Shown piece after piece: positions 54,736 to 64,000 of a stretch of 64,000 bases of DNA; within the stretch, counting starts at the first letter, position 1; the number at the start of each line of letters is the position of its first letter. The stretch spans positions 1 through 64,000 of the forward strand of contig JAPXFQ010001348.1 in NCBI GenBank assembly GCA_028564705.1, written 5' to 3'. Under the pieces are notes generated by a model. It was not told the origin of the DNA and made no database searches. It was given only the letters and a program-made list of their open reading frames with translations. This stretch comes from Apricaphanius iberus. Taxonomy: Eukaryota > Chordata > Actinopteri > Cyprinodontiformes > Aphaniidae. A program made the position numbers and the translations under genes.

Positions 54736-56360
54736 AAAGGAATGTGAAAAGTTGTTGACAGGTGTTTAGAAGTAACCCTTTTTTTCCTGCTGTTAAATGT
54801 TAACATTTTTTATTCTGAGAAAAAAAAACTTTAATTTCTTGTGATTTTGGTTTGAGTCTTTCTTTAACAGTGGAACACAGAAATTTGCTGGAATCTAAAC
54901 GAACCACTTTGTGTGACAATCAGATAAGACAAACAAAAGAAAACAATGAGTTAATTCCAGTGTAAACCTGTGACATAATAAGTCAAGGCATTTAAATAGA
55001 TCATTTTATCCAACATGCAGTCAGTATATATATAATATGAGAAACGGCTTGCGTTCAGTCCAAGGGAAATTTGGGATGGAACCCACGATGCATGGTGAAG
55101 AGCCTTTGTGTCCTAACATCTGTGGTCTGTATCTCATCCTTTGGCCACCTTATTATTCCTGCAGGATATCTGATCACTGGCAGGGTGTAGCTGTATGGAT
55201 ATTTACACAGGTCCAAAACCTCAGTCAGACTCAGTAGACTGCACTCACTGTCATGGAGTATTACTGTCATTTGGATGAAAAGAATACGGAGGAGCTGTGT
55301 TTTTGCTGTTTACCTGTTTATGGATAAAATGACAAGAAGACAGCTCAAAGACCTGCAGCAGTGACTGTTTTCTGTAAATGAGCTAATAACTACTTACAAA
55401 TAAGTTCTTCCTCTTTTAAAATAATGATGATTCGGAAACATGATTAGTCAGCATGGAGGCTATCTAGACACGTATCAGACATGCTTGGAAACAGCACAGC
55501 AGTTTCTTTTTACTCTTTCATTAAAATATCACCACTTTATTCTCCAACCTTTTTTTTCCTTAAGGACCCCCTTGCCTGAGATCAAGACAAGCCTGGACCC
55601 TCGACCTCAACTCCTACCTGCATCCACACATTAAAAGGGATTCATTGCAAAGTTTCAAATGCAAAATATTAACATCAATTTTTGTTCTTAGTCTTCTTAC
55701 ACTCTAGGATATATAGACACGTTTCCTTTTGACTGTTGGATTTTATAAATGTAATATTTATAAATATCATTTTGGTAACCTTAGGGCAGACAAATTATGC
55801 CGACCCTCTGCTGTCTCTAGGGACCTGGATCACAGGTTGGGAACCACTGCTCTACACAATATTTTTAATTTTTTGTGTTCTTTTGTTAGTATTTAAATCT
55901 CATAATAAGACATTTAAAACCATAAAGGATGAAAAATAATTGATCTCCCAACTGTTCATCCATCACTCCAGTTCTGAAGAGGAGTGGTTTTAAAATTTTT
56001 CTTTTATTTCACTTTACTCTTCAATATTTTTGTTGTATTTCTGTGGTAATTTGGTGCTTTTGATTAGATGGCATCTTGAGATGTATTTTTGATCCTTCTC
56101 TGAAGATTCTCAGGTCTGAAGCAACAGATTGAAAAACAGGAAAAGTTCTGCATAACTGACAAATACTTTTTTGAATTTTTGCAGGTTTTTATTTTATAAC
56201 AAGGCAGCTTGGAATCTTATCACTTAATCTAAAAGAAATATAGAAAAATAGTTAATGTCATGTTGATAACTTTTTATGTTGTTGCAGAAATATTATTGAT
56301 TTATTTTATTCTACTGTTTATTTGCGTGTTTTGTGCCGTGACACTCTTGCATCATCGCCT
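54736..56360. repeat. Duplicated block 2, downstream copy
   Basis: It is colinear with 38071-39735 at a clearly high level of identity with many small indels. It differs by holding, at 55945-55985, a scrap of the ZNF first-exon UTR (TTCATCCATCACTCC then GAAGAGGAG), which the other copy lacks. Confidence 0.85.
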
Positions 56361-56659
56361 GAAGGCCGTCTCAACAGCCTCATTACAAAATCTGTATCAG
56401 AAAGTGTTTAAAGGAGACATATTGTGAAAAAAAATCCCTTTTCCTGGGATTTGGGGTGTTATTGTGTGTCTCTGGTGCATATTCATGCATATAAATCTAA
56501 AAAAACAAAAAACATCCATGCTGTTTTGAGTGATATATGGTTTTCTTAATTGATCCTGCATTCAGTCTCCGATTGAGCTGTTCAAAATCTGTCCGGCTTT
56601 CTACGTCACAAGCCGGAATATTGGAATATCCACACCTCCTCTGAGCTGCCTCCAGCCAC

Positions 56660-56712
56660 CATCTGATTGCTGCCTCCACCCACCAGGTGATTGCTGCCTC
56701 CACCCACCAGGT
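56660..56712. repeat. Short tandem duplication of a ~26-bp unit
   Basis: TGATTGCTGCCTCCACCCAC is repeated in direct orientation (two near-perfect copies), upstream of the THAP remnant. It has no clear function. Confidence 0.75.
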
Positions 56713-56748
56713 ACAGCAGTAACCAACATTTTCCTTGTTCAGATTAGG

Positions 56749-56876
56749 AAACACCATGTTGCAGCTCCACGCAAAGTGCTCCGTTTTTGGCTGCACAAAA
56801 GAGCTCAAAACACTTTTGTCGGGTCCCATTGGAAGAGGACAGAAGAGCGGCATGGGTTGACTTTATTTTTGATGGT
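56749..56876 (+). pseudogene. THAP domain remnant
   Basis: The frame from 56757 reads MLQLHAKCSVFGCTKELKTL; a +1 shift near 56815 then gives CRVPLEEDRRAAWVDFIFDG and meets GTAAGA, a splice donor. The order C-x-V-x-G-C ... hydrophobic-x-x-P ... R-x-x-W is the start of a THAP domain (C2CH zinc finger that binds DNA in P and Kolobok elements and THAP genes). The later Cys-His pair and AVPTIF motif are not in this exon. The shift makes it a pseudogene. Confidence 0.6.
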
Positions 56877-57174
56877 AAGATGCTGGCGGTAAGGGTGGGG
56901 GAGGCTGGAGACCTGCCGCCGCACGGAGCTCAAAGAGCGGGGTCTCTGCGGTGCTAGAGAGCTGGAGTCAGCTGATGGAGCTGGAGGGATTCAGAGTCGG
57001 CGTCTCAGGAAGATATCAGAGTGCCAGGTAAGCAGTTAAATCTATTCTTTTAACTTGAAGTCATTTCTTCAATAACCATTCAGAAGTATTTTTGCTGAAT
57101 TCTCTGAGTATCAGGTTCTCACACATATATATACATTGGGGAGTGGAATTATCAGAATAAAAATATTTTGAGTT

Positions 57175-57260
57175 AATTTTCAATTAAATTAAAAATACTT
57201 TATTGATCCCATGAGGGGAAATTCAGTAGTTTACAGTACAACCTGTCCACAGATCCATGT
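57175..57260 (-). repeat. Retroelement 3'-end repeat
   Basis: AAAATACTTTATTGATCCCA and GAGGGGAAATTCAGTAGTTT match the end of the retroposon-like units at 11655-11700 and 14420-14450. Confidence 0.6.
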
Positions 57261-58837
57261 CACTGAAAAGCAGCACTCCCATCTATATCATTATTATTAT
57301 TATTAACGATGACAGAGTAATTGCAACGTGTATGTAATAAAATGTTTATCATGTCTGGAGTTAATTATCTGAGTTGACCACACTGGTGTTAATCTAACTC
57401 AGATCAGAATTCAATAAACTTCCATCCTTGATATTCAAAGTCAAATGTTCTTTTTTTGCTGTTAACTGAACGAGGAGTGCCAGTTCAGAGTGAATTGAAC
57501 TCCTTCCAGACAAAATTAAGCTCCACATTTTGTGCACAGCAGTGGAAGGAGCAGATTCCATTATCGTGTCATGTACGTCAAAGTGAACTCTCCCAAACTC
57601 TGTGCTTGTGATGCAGGTGAAAGACTTGTAGCAATACTGATCTTTGTCCATAAATCCAGCAATGAACATGTAATGGGAACATCAATGAAAAGAGACCAAT
57701 TGGGAGAAGGTTGTACACCGCAAAGACTTATGGGTAATGTGTTTGTGCTAATTGTATAAGTTCTCCGTTATAAATTATAGTTGGTGCCCCAAATGTAGCT
57801 GTGCTCCTTAGTTTTCCTTTTGTTATGTTGTTGTCAATTTTTGATGGTTAATATCCGCGGACCAGCAAAGAGACGGCGGGGTGCGGGAGTTAGTTGTCTG
57901 CTTTGACCCTCAAAAATATGAGTGTGAAAAGCTGAAATGGCCTTGCTGTCCTAATTACTGGCTTCATGGGTTGTTTGCCGTCATAAGTTAAGTCAGGATA
58001 AATGGTGAGATGTATAGGTGTTCATGTGGTCTCTTCCTCTAGATTGTGAAAGATGTATACAGTAATACCATTAGTGTGAAAAATAAGGTATTTTCTGTTT
58101 ATATTTTTTAGTTTAATTTGTAAAAAATAATGGGGAGTGAAAATTAACACACACAGAACTAACTTTTGAAATTCCTTTCAAGTGTCCATTTTGTGTAAAT
58201 GTAACACTAATATAGTGTACTTTTAAAGCTCTAGGGCTGTTAGTTTTGTACATGTAACAAAATATGGTTTTGAACACCAATTGGCGTACAGATTTTGACT
58301 ATTTTAAAAGTGTTAATTTAACACTTCATCAGTGGTTACCATATAAACCCTGCATGAGAGTTGATTTTAACTATGATAGTGTTAAATCTGCACTTTCAAC
58401 TTTGCTGTCCAGGAGACTCCCCTCCTACAGGAGCAGATTCTGGTTCAAACATGTTTGGTTGAAGTCTTTTTTTGTTGTTGTATGGTTTTATTCCCTTCTT
58501 TGTGTGTATGGTTGAACACTTTTTTGTATGGTTGAGCTACTGCAGCAGCCATGTCCATAACTTTCATACATAGTGGTAACAGTCACCTTGTGAGTGGTGG
58601 GCGTGAGCAAAGGTTCTGGAAGTGTTGGGCGTTGCCAAGTTAACAGCAGTCCATATAATATGTAATGAGCAGCAGAAAACAGCACAATCTGCAAGGGGCA
58701 GAAAATGAGGTAAATAGAGGTTGGTAACTATTGTTTCCTACAAGTTATTTCCAGGAAAAAACTTCAGAAACATATTTTCTAGAACTCATAGACCTATTTT
58801 AAATAGTGGAAAAATAGTCATAATATGTCTCCTTTAA

Positions 58838-59329
58838 GTATACTGAGGAGGAAGCCCAAGAACCAAACCAATCAGTAACAAAGAGGGATAGAGCTGGTGG
58901 AGACATTTAGTAGCTGGGCCAAGAACAGAATGACAGGGAGAGGGAAAGAACAGGAAAAAAAGAAGAATGAGGACTAACTTTGAAATAAGATAAGAGATCT
59001 GAGGAGGATTCTTCAAAAAACTGAAAGGAGCAACAGAGATGAAAAACAGAAGGGAATACTATTAGGAGAAGTAAATGAGGAAATAAAGTTAAAAATAACT
59101 AACAAAGAATGATTTACGAAGGAAACACAAAAGATATCAAAACAGAAGGTGGAAAAAATCTAAAAATGTTTATATTTTGTTTTACATGTAATTGTTGTGA
59201 TTTACTTCTATGGTACAAAGTTTATTTTATTTAATTTCGACTGAGTAACCTGAATATTTTCTGGACTGGTGACTGTGCAATTACCTAGATGAATTATAAA
59301 GGCAATAACAAGGTCAGCTTTCTATCACC
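58838..59329. other. Gene-free stretch
   Basis: A purine-rich stretch at 58920-59170 (AGGGAGAGGGAAAGAAC) holds no coding motif. Confidence 0.35.
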
Positions 59330-60070
59330 TGACGAACATTTCTAGGATTAAAGGAATGTTGACACAAGGAGACCTAGAAAAACTCATCCATGCGTTTATC
59401 TCTAGTCGCCTTGATTACTGTAACAGTATCTTCACAGGTCTACCTAAAAAAAATCAATCAGACAGCTGCAGCTGATCCAGAACACTGCTGCTCGTGTTCT
59501 CACTAGAACCAGCAAAGTAGAACACATCACCCCAGTTGTAACGTCCTTACACTGGCTCCCTGTAGCTCAGAGAATAGACTTCAAAGTGCTTTTATTAGTT
59601 TATAAATCATTGAATGGGTTAGCAGCAGAGTAGGTTAGAAATCTGCTATCGTGGTACAAACCATCCAGCTCAATCAGGTCCTCCAGCTCCAGTTTACTGA
59701 TCGTCCCTAGAACCAGAACCAAACATGGAGAAGCAGCTTTTAGTTTCTATGCTCCTCATATCTGGAACCAACTACACGGAGAATGCAAAGCTGCAGAGAC
59801 ACTGACCTCTTTTAAATCTAAAATTAAAACTTGCCAATTAAGACTTGCTTATGAGTAACTGTTTTAACTTTCTTGTGTTAAAAACTGTGAGTTTTCTTCA
59901 GCAAGATCAGTTAATGAACTAAACCTGTTTTTTACTCATTTGTCCCTACATTGTTGTATTTTCTTGATTATTTTCTTATTGTAACTGCTTATTTGTATTC
60001 TAATCATATGTAAAGCACATTGAATTGCCCTGTGTTGAAAGTGTGCTATACAAATAAAATTGCCTTATAT
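59330..60070 (+). mobile_element. L2/Rex-type LINE, 5' truncated
   Basis: It consists of the C-terminal coding end of a LINE ORF2 and a 3' end (GTGCTATACAAATAAAATTG). The same 3' end occurs at 25422-25600 on the minus strand. It is a different family from the LINE at 27835-29640. Confidence 0.85.
59335..59856 (+). pseudogene. LINE ORF2 C-terminal fragment
   Basis: Reads ITNISRIKGMLTQGDLEKLI, HAFISSRLDYCNSIFTGLPK, then a shift near 59460, LQLIQNTAARVLTRTSKVEH, ITPVVTSLHWLPVAQRIDFK, a stop at 59631-59633 (AAE then TAG), RSSSSSLLIVPRTRTKHGEA and FKSKIKTCQLRLAYE before TAA. This is the conserved end of the ORF2 protein, as in the minus-strand copy at 28956-29640, but with clear family differences. 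Confidence 0.85.
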
Positions 60071-60427
60071 TTATCTGAGTGTGAACTTTTACAATAAAAC
60101 TATAGATTCTCAATGCACATAATTTTGGAAAACAGACTGGTGATAACCAGCAACTGAACATCCATCTTCTTGTGGTTCATCATCCTCAGGCCAGATTATT
60201 TTCTAAAGAACCATCTTTATAAAAAAAATAAAAAAAACTGTTATGTGACAAAACGAAGATAAAACAATATATGTAATAATAAAATAGATAAATCTGACCA
60301 TTTAAACATACCTGGGCACTGCATTTAGCCATTTTGCCGCATGGGAAAACCGCAGGAGTGGCTGTAACATTGGCTCTTTCAAGCCCCGCCTCAGCTGCTG
60401 TGTTTGTTGGAAGGTTCGTACGAGGCG
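60071..60427. other. Gene-free stretch
   Basis: Nothing recognised. Confidence 0.35.
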
Positions 60428-60690
60428 CTACAAATGAAACTCGAAATATTAGAATATCATGCTAAAGGTTTTTTTCTGTAATTAAACATAAAAAGGTGAA
60501 CAAAAACATGATACAGAATCATAACATGCAAAGCAAGATTTTTAATGCCTGTATGTGTTATAATTTTGACGATCATTGAAAACCCCAAATTAAAAATCTC
60601 AGAATAAGAGAATATTGTGAAAAGCTTAAAAATTTTAGGCTCAAAGTCTCACACTCCAATCAGCTAATTAGTCCAAAACATCTACTTGGT
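60428..60690 (+). mobile_element. Tc1-like element, left-end fragment
   Basis: CAAATGAAACTCGAAATATT and the following leader (TCAGAATAAGAGAATATTGT; CAGCTAATTAGTCCAAAACA) match the left end and untranslated leader of a Tc1 family related to element B. The homology ends before the transposase start, so this is a 3'-truncated remnant. Confidence 0.7.
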
Positions 60691-61013
60691 ATTAGAGGTG
60701 AACAAATGCAAATCTCTCTTCTTGCTCCTCAACATCTTCTCTGAAATCAAGTTTTAATTTTACATTTGGCTTCTCTTCATTATGATGCAGTAAATACTTT
60801 CTGTACAGGGTTGATGCCCTCTTAGGGGCTTTATGTGTTTTCCAGGTGGAGATTTTTATTTAAATCTTAAGTCCATCCTGGCCTGTCCTCCTGCTTGTAC
60901 AAAATATAAAAAAATAATATCTAATTGATGAAGCATATCATTATTAATCACAGTTCATAGTCCTGGTAGTATTATTTCAGATGCAGCAAAGGTTGCGAGG
61001 TTAAGATTTGAAG

Positions 61014-61388
61014 TAGGGAAGCACAAATACTGATACTGGTATCGGTGCTGATACCGTTCTAATTTACTCATATTAGTATTTATTTAAATGATACCATGAT
61101 ACTTAAAATGTGGAAACTCTGCAATGTGGAAACTCCATTATATTAACAGAAAATGTCTATTTTTTCATTTAAAACAAATAGTTGTGGCCATCTTCATTAA
61201 TATTTTATTTTTATTTAATTCACCATCATTTGTTGTAACAAGTGGGGAGGAAAATAAATAATAAAATAAAAATAATCTTCCAATTCATTGCTTTATTTTG
61301 TGTGTATGGTACAAGTATTGGCATTGGTACTCAGATCAAAGTATTGGTATCGTATTGGCTTGAGAAAAGTGATATTGTTGCATCCCTA
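61014..61388. mobile_element. hAT MITE
   Basis: Left TAGGGAAGCACAAATACTGA and right, minus strand, TAGGGATGCAACAATATCAC. ATTTGAAG (61006-61013) and GTTTGAAG (61389-61396) form an 8-bp duplication with one change. It is related to 46633-46830 and, more distantly, to 17552-18066. Confidence 0.88.
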
Positions 61389-61396
61389 GTTTGAAG

Positions 61397-62134
61397 GACA
61401 GCAATGTCAATGTTTGGGGACCTCCGGAGGTCCTCAGGAAGATCCTTGCCCCTGGTTTGAGCAAATTTGTGGGCTATAATTACATGATATTAATAATAAT
61501 AGATTGTGATATAAAGTGGCATGAAACTCCGGGGCTGAAAACGTGCGGCCTATACCTTAGACCGGCTACATCTGAACTGTAAGCTTACCCATCTCACATC
61601 ATCCCTTTACCTCACACCTGTTCCCACCTTCTCACTTCCCTCTGCAGTTTCCCAGCTTCCCGATCCCAGCACCATTCAGATCCATTGATATTTCACATCA
61701 TGGTTCAATAAACTTCTTAAATCGACCCTTTCTCCTGGGAGTTCCTTTGAAGTCATAGCCTCTTCTTCTGTCTGAAACTTTCCGTTACCTAAGGAAACTT
61801 TTCAGAGACTTCTGTTTTTAATCATTCTGCTAGCTTGTGGGGTTGTTTTTAGTGGCGACCTATCATGTGGACGAGGAATGAATTATTGAAAGATGTAAGA
61901 GAGAGAATCCAGCCATTTTTCAAAATAAAACACAGTTAAATCTCAGATGATAAATAGAACGGAAATACTTCCCCACAGTGCCGGGGTCCTGGGCTGGAGA
62001 CCCGGTAAGCCCCTGCCAAAACCCGGGCTTGGGTCCATGGCTGGTCTTTACAAAAATAGTGCAGGTGAAATGTTAAGCAGTTTAGAGAACATTATACAAA
62101 AATCAAACACTTTGAAAACTCTCTTGAAAACTCT
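61397..62134. other. Gene-free stretch
   Basis: No gene or paired ends. A GC-richer block at 61975-62045 has no motif. Confidence 0.35.
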
Positions 62135-62217
62135 CGCCCATTGACAGCTGGAGATAGGCACCAGCCCCCCTGCGACCCCTTAAGGATTAAGCGGTTCAGA
62201 AAATGGATGGATGGATG
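62135..62217 (+). repeat. SINE/LINE tail with ATGG repeats
   Basis: CTGGAGATAGGCACCAGCCC then CCTGCGACCCC, AAGCGG and GAAAATGGATGGATGGATG is the common tail of a fish retroelement ending in (ATGG)n. The upstream part is missing or diverged. Confidence 0.75.
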
Positions 62218-62862
62218 TTTAAGCATTTTGAAGTCTGTTCTATGCCCAAAAAAATAAAATGTAGAAGTGGTTCGGGTTCCCATGAGAATCTGGCCTTAGT
62301 ATATAAACTAAACTGGTTTATCATGGTTATGGGCGAACTCAGAGCTTCATGCACTGTTTGATAACATCAATAAACACTACTGATGGATATAGGAGGCCTC
62401 ACATATAGTAAATATAATGAAGCAGCCTCAATACTGTCACTTTGTTGATCTGCTGACACCTGCTGGATGTTAAATTTCCTTGCAGGCAACCTAATTAGGA
62501 GATACAACACTCAAAGTAATTGTATACCATATTGTACACTGCATTATTAAATATCTTTGTGCAATTTCAAAATATCTTTAAATGTACAATAAGATAAATA
62601 CTGTTACTGTGCGTCATTGTGAATAAAGTGACCATGAAGATGTTGTATCATGTCAGTGTAGCTGTATTGATACACACCGACACAAGATGTCTCTCTCTGA
62701 GCTAGATGCATGGCGCTGAGCCATCATGGTTTCTCGATCCATCACTGGAAAATACTGCCGAGAGGCTGAGGTTAGGTCATTCATGTGGGCATTCATAGTG
62801 GACAAACAGAGCCAGGTTTGCTCTTTTACAGTGAATTATGAAACCTTTGCACTGCAATGGGG
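62218..62862. other. Gene-free stretch
   Basis: Nothing recognised. Confidence 0.35.
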
Positions 62863-63573
62863 AGCCTAAATCCCGCCCTTCTCCTTCCAGTCCATGGGTC
62901 CCCTACTGCCAAAATAAATTAAAGTCTATAGAGCGATAAAAGTTATTTTCTGATCCCAATTGAAATGCCCCGTGGATCAAACATATGATGTCGGTGAATT
63001 TTAAAGACTAATTTTGATGCAGAGAAAACACAGATTTTCAACCGGTGGCAAAAGTTACTTTAGGTCTTGTGTAAAAACGTTTAGCGGACTGCAACTGCAG
63101 AAGAAGGAGAGCAAGGGTCGTAGCCTCCATGACGAAGAAAGGAGCATTAAACATGGAGAAAACCACTATAAATCTAACCATGTGGAAAGTAGCAGCTATG
63201 TCGGGGTTAAAGCAGTCGGTGGAGTGAGAGCCAGCATGGAAGAGAAGCTCTATAAGGTCTTGGTGAGTTTTTTATGTGCTATAGCTAGTGCTAGCTCACA
63301 TTAATTGCGTGATGTCATATATGTGACTTCTGACTTGTAGGCATTTTAATTGTGAATTTGTAGAATCAAATAAATCCCAAATCACTTGTCAAACACAGTC
63401 TAAACATACATCATTAGTTATCATTTAAACCGAAGTACAACATATGTGTGATTCATGACTTAAGACAAAGCGGACCAGAAAATAACTTTTATCGCGCCAT
63501 TGATCTTCCATTCATTATTTTTTTTTCGGCCAGGGGACCCACGGGCCGACCTGAAGGGGAGGATAGGCTACCC
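62863..63573. mobile_element. MITE with ~100-bp inverted ends
   Basis: Left arm: TCCATGGGTCCCCTACTGCC then GAGCGATAAAAGTTATTTTC. Right arm on the minus strand: CCCGTGGGTCCCCTGGCCGA then GCGCGATAAAAGTTATTTTC. The outer ends (GAGCCTAAATCCCGCC and GTAGCCTATCCTCCCC) match less well. An ORF at 63014-63304 inside has no known domain. Superfamily not assigned; no clear target duplication seen. Confidence 0.7.
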
Positions 63574-64000
63574 ATAGGATCAGGACTCTTCTTTTGCAAA
63601 CAAGTTTCCAGAAAGCAAACAGTCTTTTTTTTAAGTTTTTGGGAAGCTTAATTTGTAAGATGTGGTACAGAGAAAAAGTAACAGCCAGGGAAAGGGAGAT
63701 GTCTACACCGCCATCATCTAGGAGTATCTCTTTATTATCCATCTTCACTATGAGTTTAGTTTGTGTTTGAAACACTGAATCCTATGAAATGTAATCATAA
63801 AAAGCCCCTTAAGATATGAAGAGAAAATATATTAAGACACCTTTGTTAAATGAAACGACAATTTAAAACTAAGTTGAAAATATTTCCCATCTAGAGGCAT
63901 TCAGCATGAGAACTATAATGATGCACAATATAAAAAAGCATTAACTTAGCAAACCCCTTTTTCTTATTTGAATTGCATTGCTGAGAGTGAAATAATACTA
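63574..64000. other. Gene-free stretch to the window end
   Basis: Nothing recognised. Confidence 0.35.

Larger units (their letters stand above)
56412..58833 (+). mobile_element. Kolobok-like element (TTAA target, THAP remnant)
   Basis: Left AGGAGACATATTGTG and right, minus strand, AGGAGACATATTATG differ at one base of 15. TTAA lies at 56408-56411 and 58834-58837. A THAP-type zinc-finger remnant lies near the left end. TTAA targets with a THAP protein fit the Kolobok superfamily, although piggyBac also uses TTAA. The inside also holds a retroelement end (57180-57260), an ORF-free AT-rich part and a hAT/MITE-like piece at 58140-58440. Confidence 0.75.

Noticed and set aside
63014..63304. 96-codon ORF inside the MITE
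   Set aside because: No recognised domain and no evidence of conservation; not called as a gene.
1..64000. CRISPR arrays, operons, prophage or bacterial features
   Set aside because: No direct-repeat/spacer arrays, Shine-Dalgarno-led gene clusters or phage genes; the repeat content and introns are those of a fish nuclear genome.

Overview
The window looks like teleost fish nuclear DNA. It is AT-rich, has almost no long open reading frames, and is packed with fish-type repeats: several Tc1/mariner families, piggyBac, hAT, PIF/Harbinger and Kolobok-like DNA transposons, LINEs of the L2/Rex, RTE and L1/Tx1 types, and tRNA-derived SINEs. No bacterial gene organisation, operon or CRISPR array is present. 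The species cannot be named from the sequence.

Host genes. The only well-supported host genes are two paralogous C2H2 zinc-finger genes on the + strand. Copy A (last exon 19724-20865) encodes nine fingers, one damaged. Copy B (first coding exon 45713-45776, last exon 48270-49204) encodes seven fingers and has a splice pair that joins in frame. Both carry an Asp/Glu then Ala tract before the fingers, with different tract lengths. A possible unrecognised minus-strand exon lies at 53022-53475.

Segmental duplication. The A and B loci share flanking sequence. A second duplicated block (38071-39735 and 54736-56360) lies downstream of each in the same order. The simplest reading is one old tandem duplication whose halves were then stretched by different transposon insertions.

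Layout. 1-3366: a deleted piggyBac element with TTAA/TIR ends and a ~362-bp subterminal tandem array. 4046-9112: a nest in which an old Tc1 copy is interrupted by a second Tc1 and by a second piggyBac, itself interrupted by a third Tc1 and a Harbinger-like piece. 9905-16690: a broken hAT transposase interrupted by two other hAT elements with 8-bp target duplications, the larger holding two head-to-head copies of a ~1.1-kb retroposon-like unit with a small membrane/coiled-coil ORF. 17.5-19 kb: hAT MITEs. 19.7-23.2 kb: ZNF copy A and repeats, including a hammerhead-ribozyme-like core. 27.8-29.6 kb: an L2-type LINE (minus) with a 28S rRNA fragment in its 3' region. 31.7-34.5 kb: a hAT MITE and a Harbinger element. 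35.2-38.06 kb: a broken RTE LINE. 40.8-42.3 kb: an L1/Tx1-type 3' piece. 43.6-45.2 kb: another Tc1. 45.6-49.5 kb: ZNF copy B. 50.1-51.4 kb: another Tc1 (minus). 53.0-58.8 kb: LINE and SINE pieces, the second duplicated block and a Kolobok-like element with a THAP remnant. 59.3-63.6 kb: LINE, Tc1, hAT and MITE remnants.

All transposases and reverse transcriptases seen are broken by frameshifts, stops, deletions or lost catalytic residues, so none of the transposon copies here appears autonomous.
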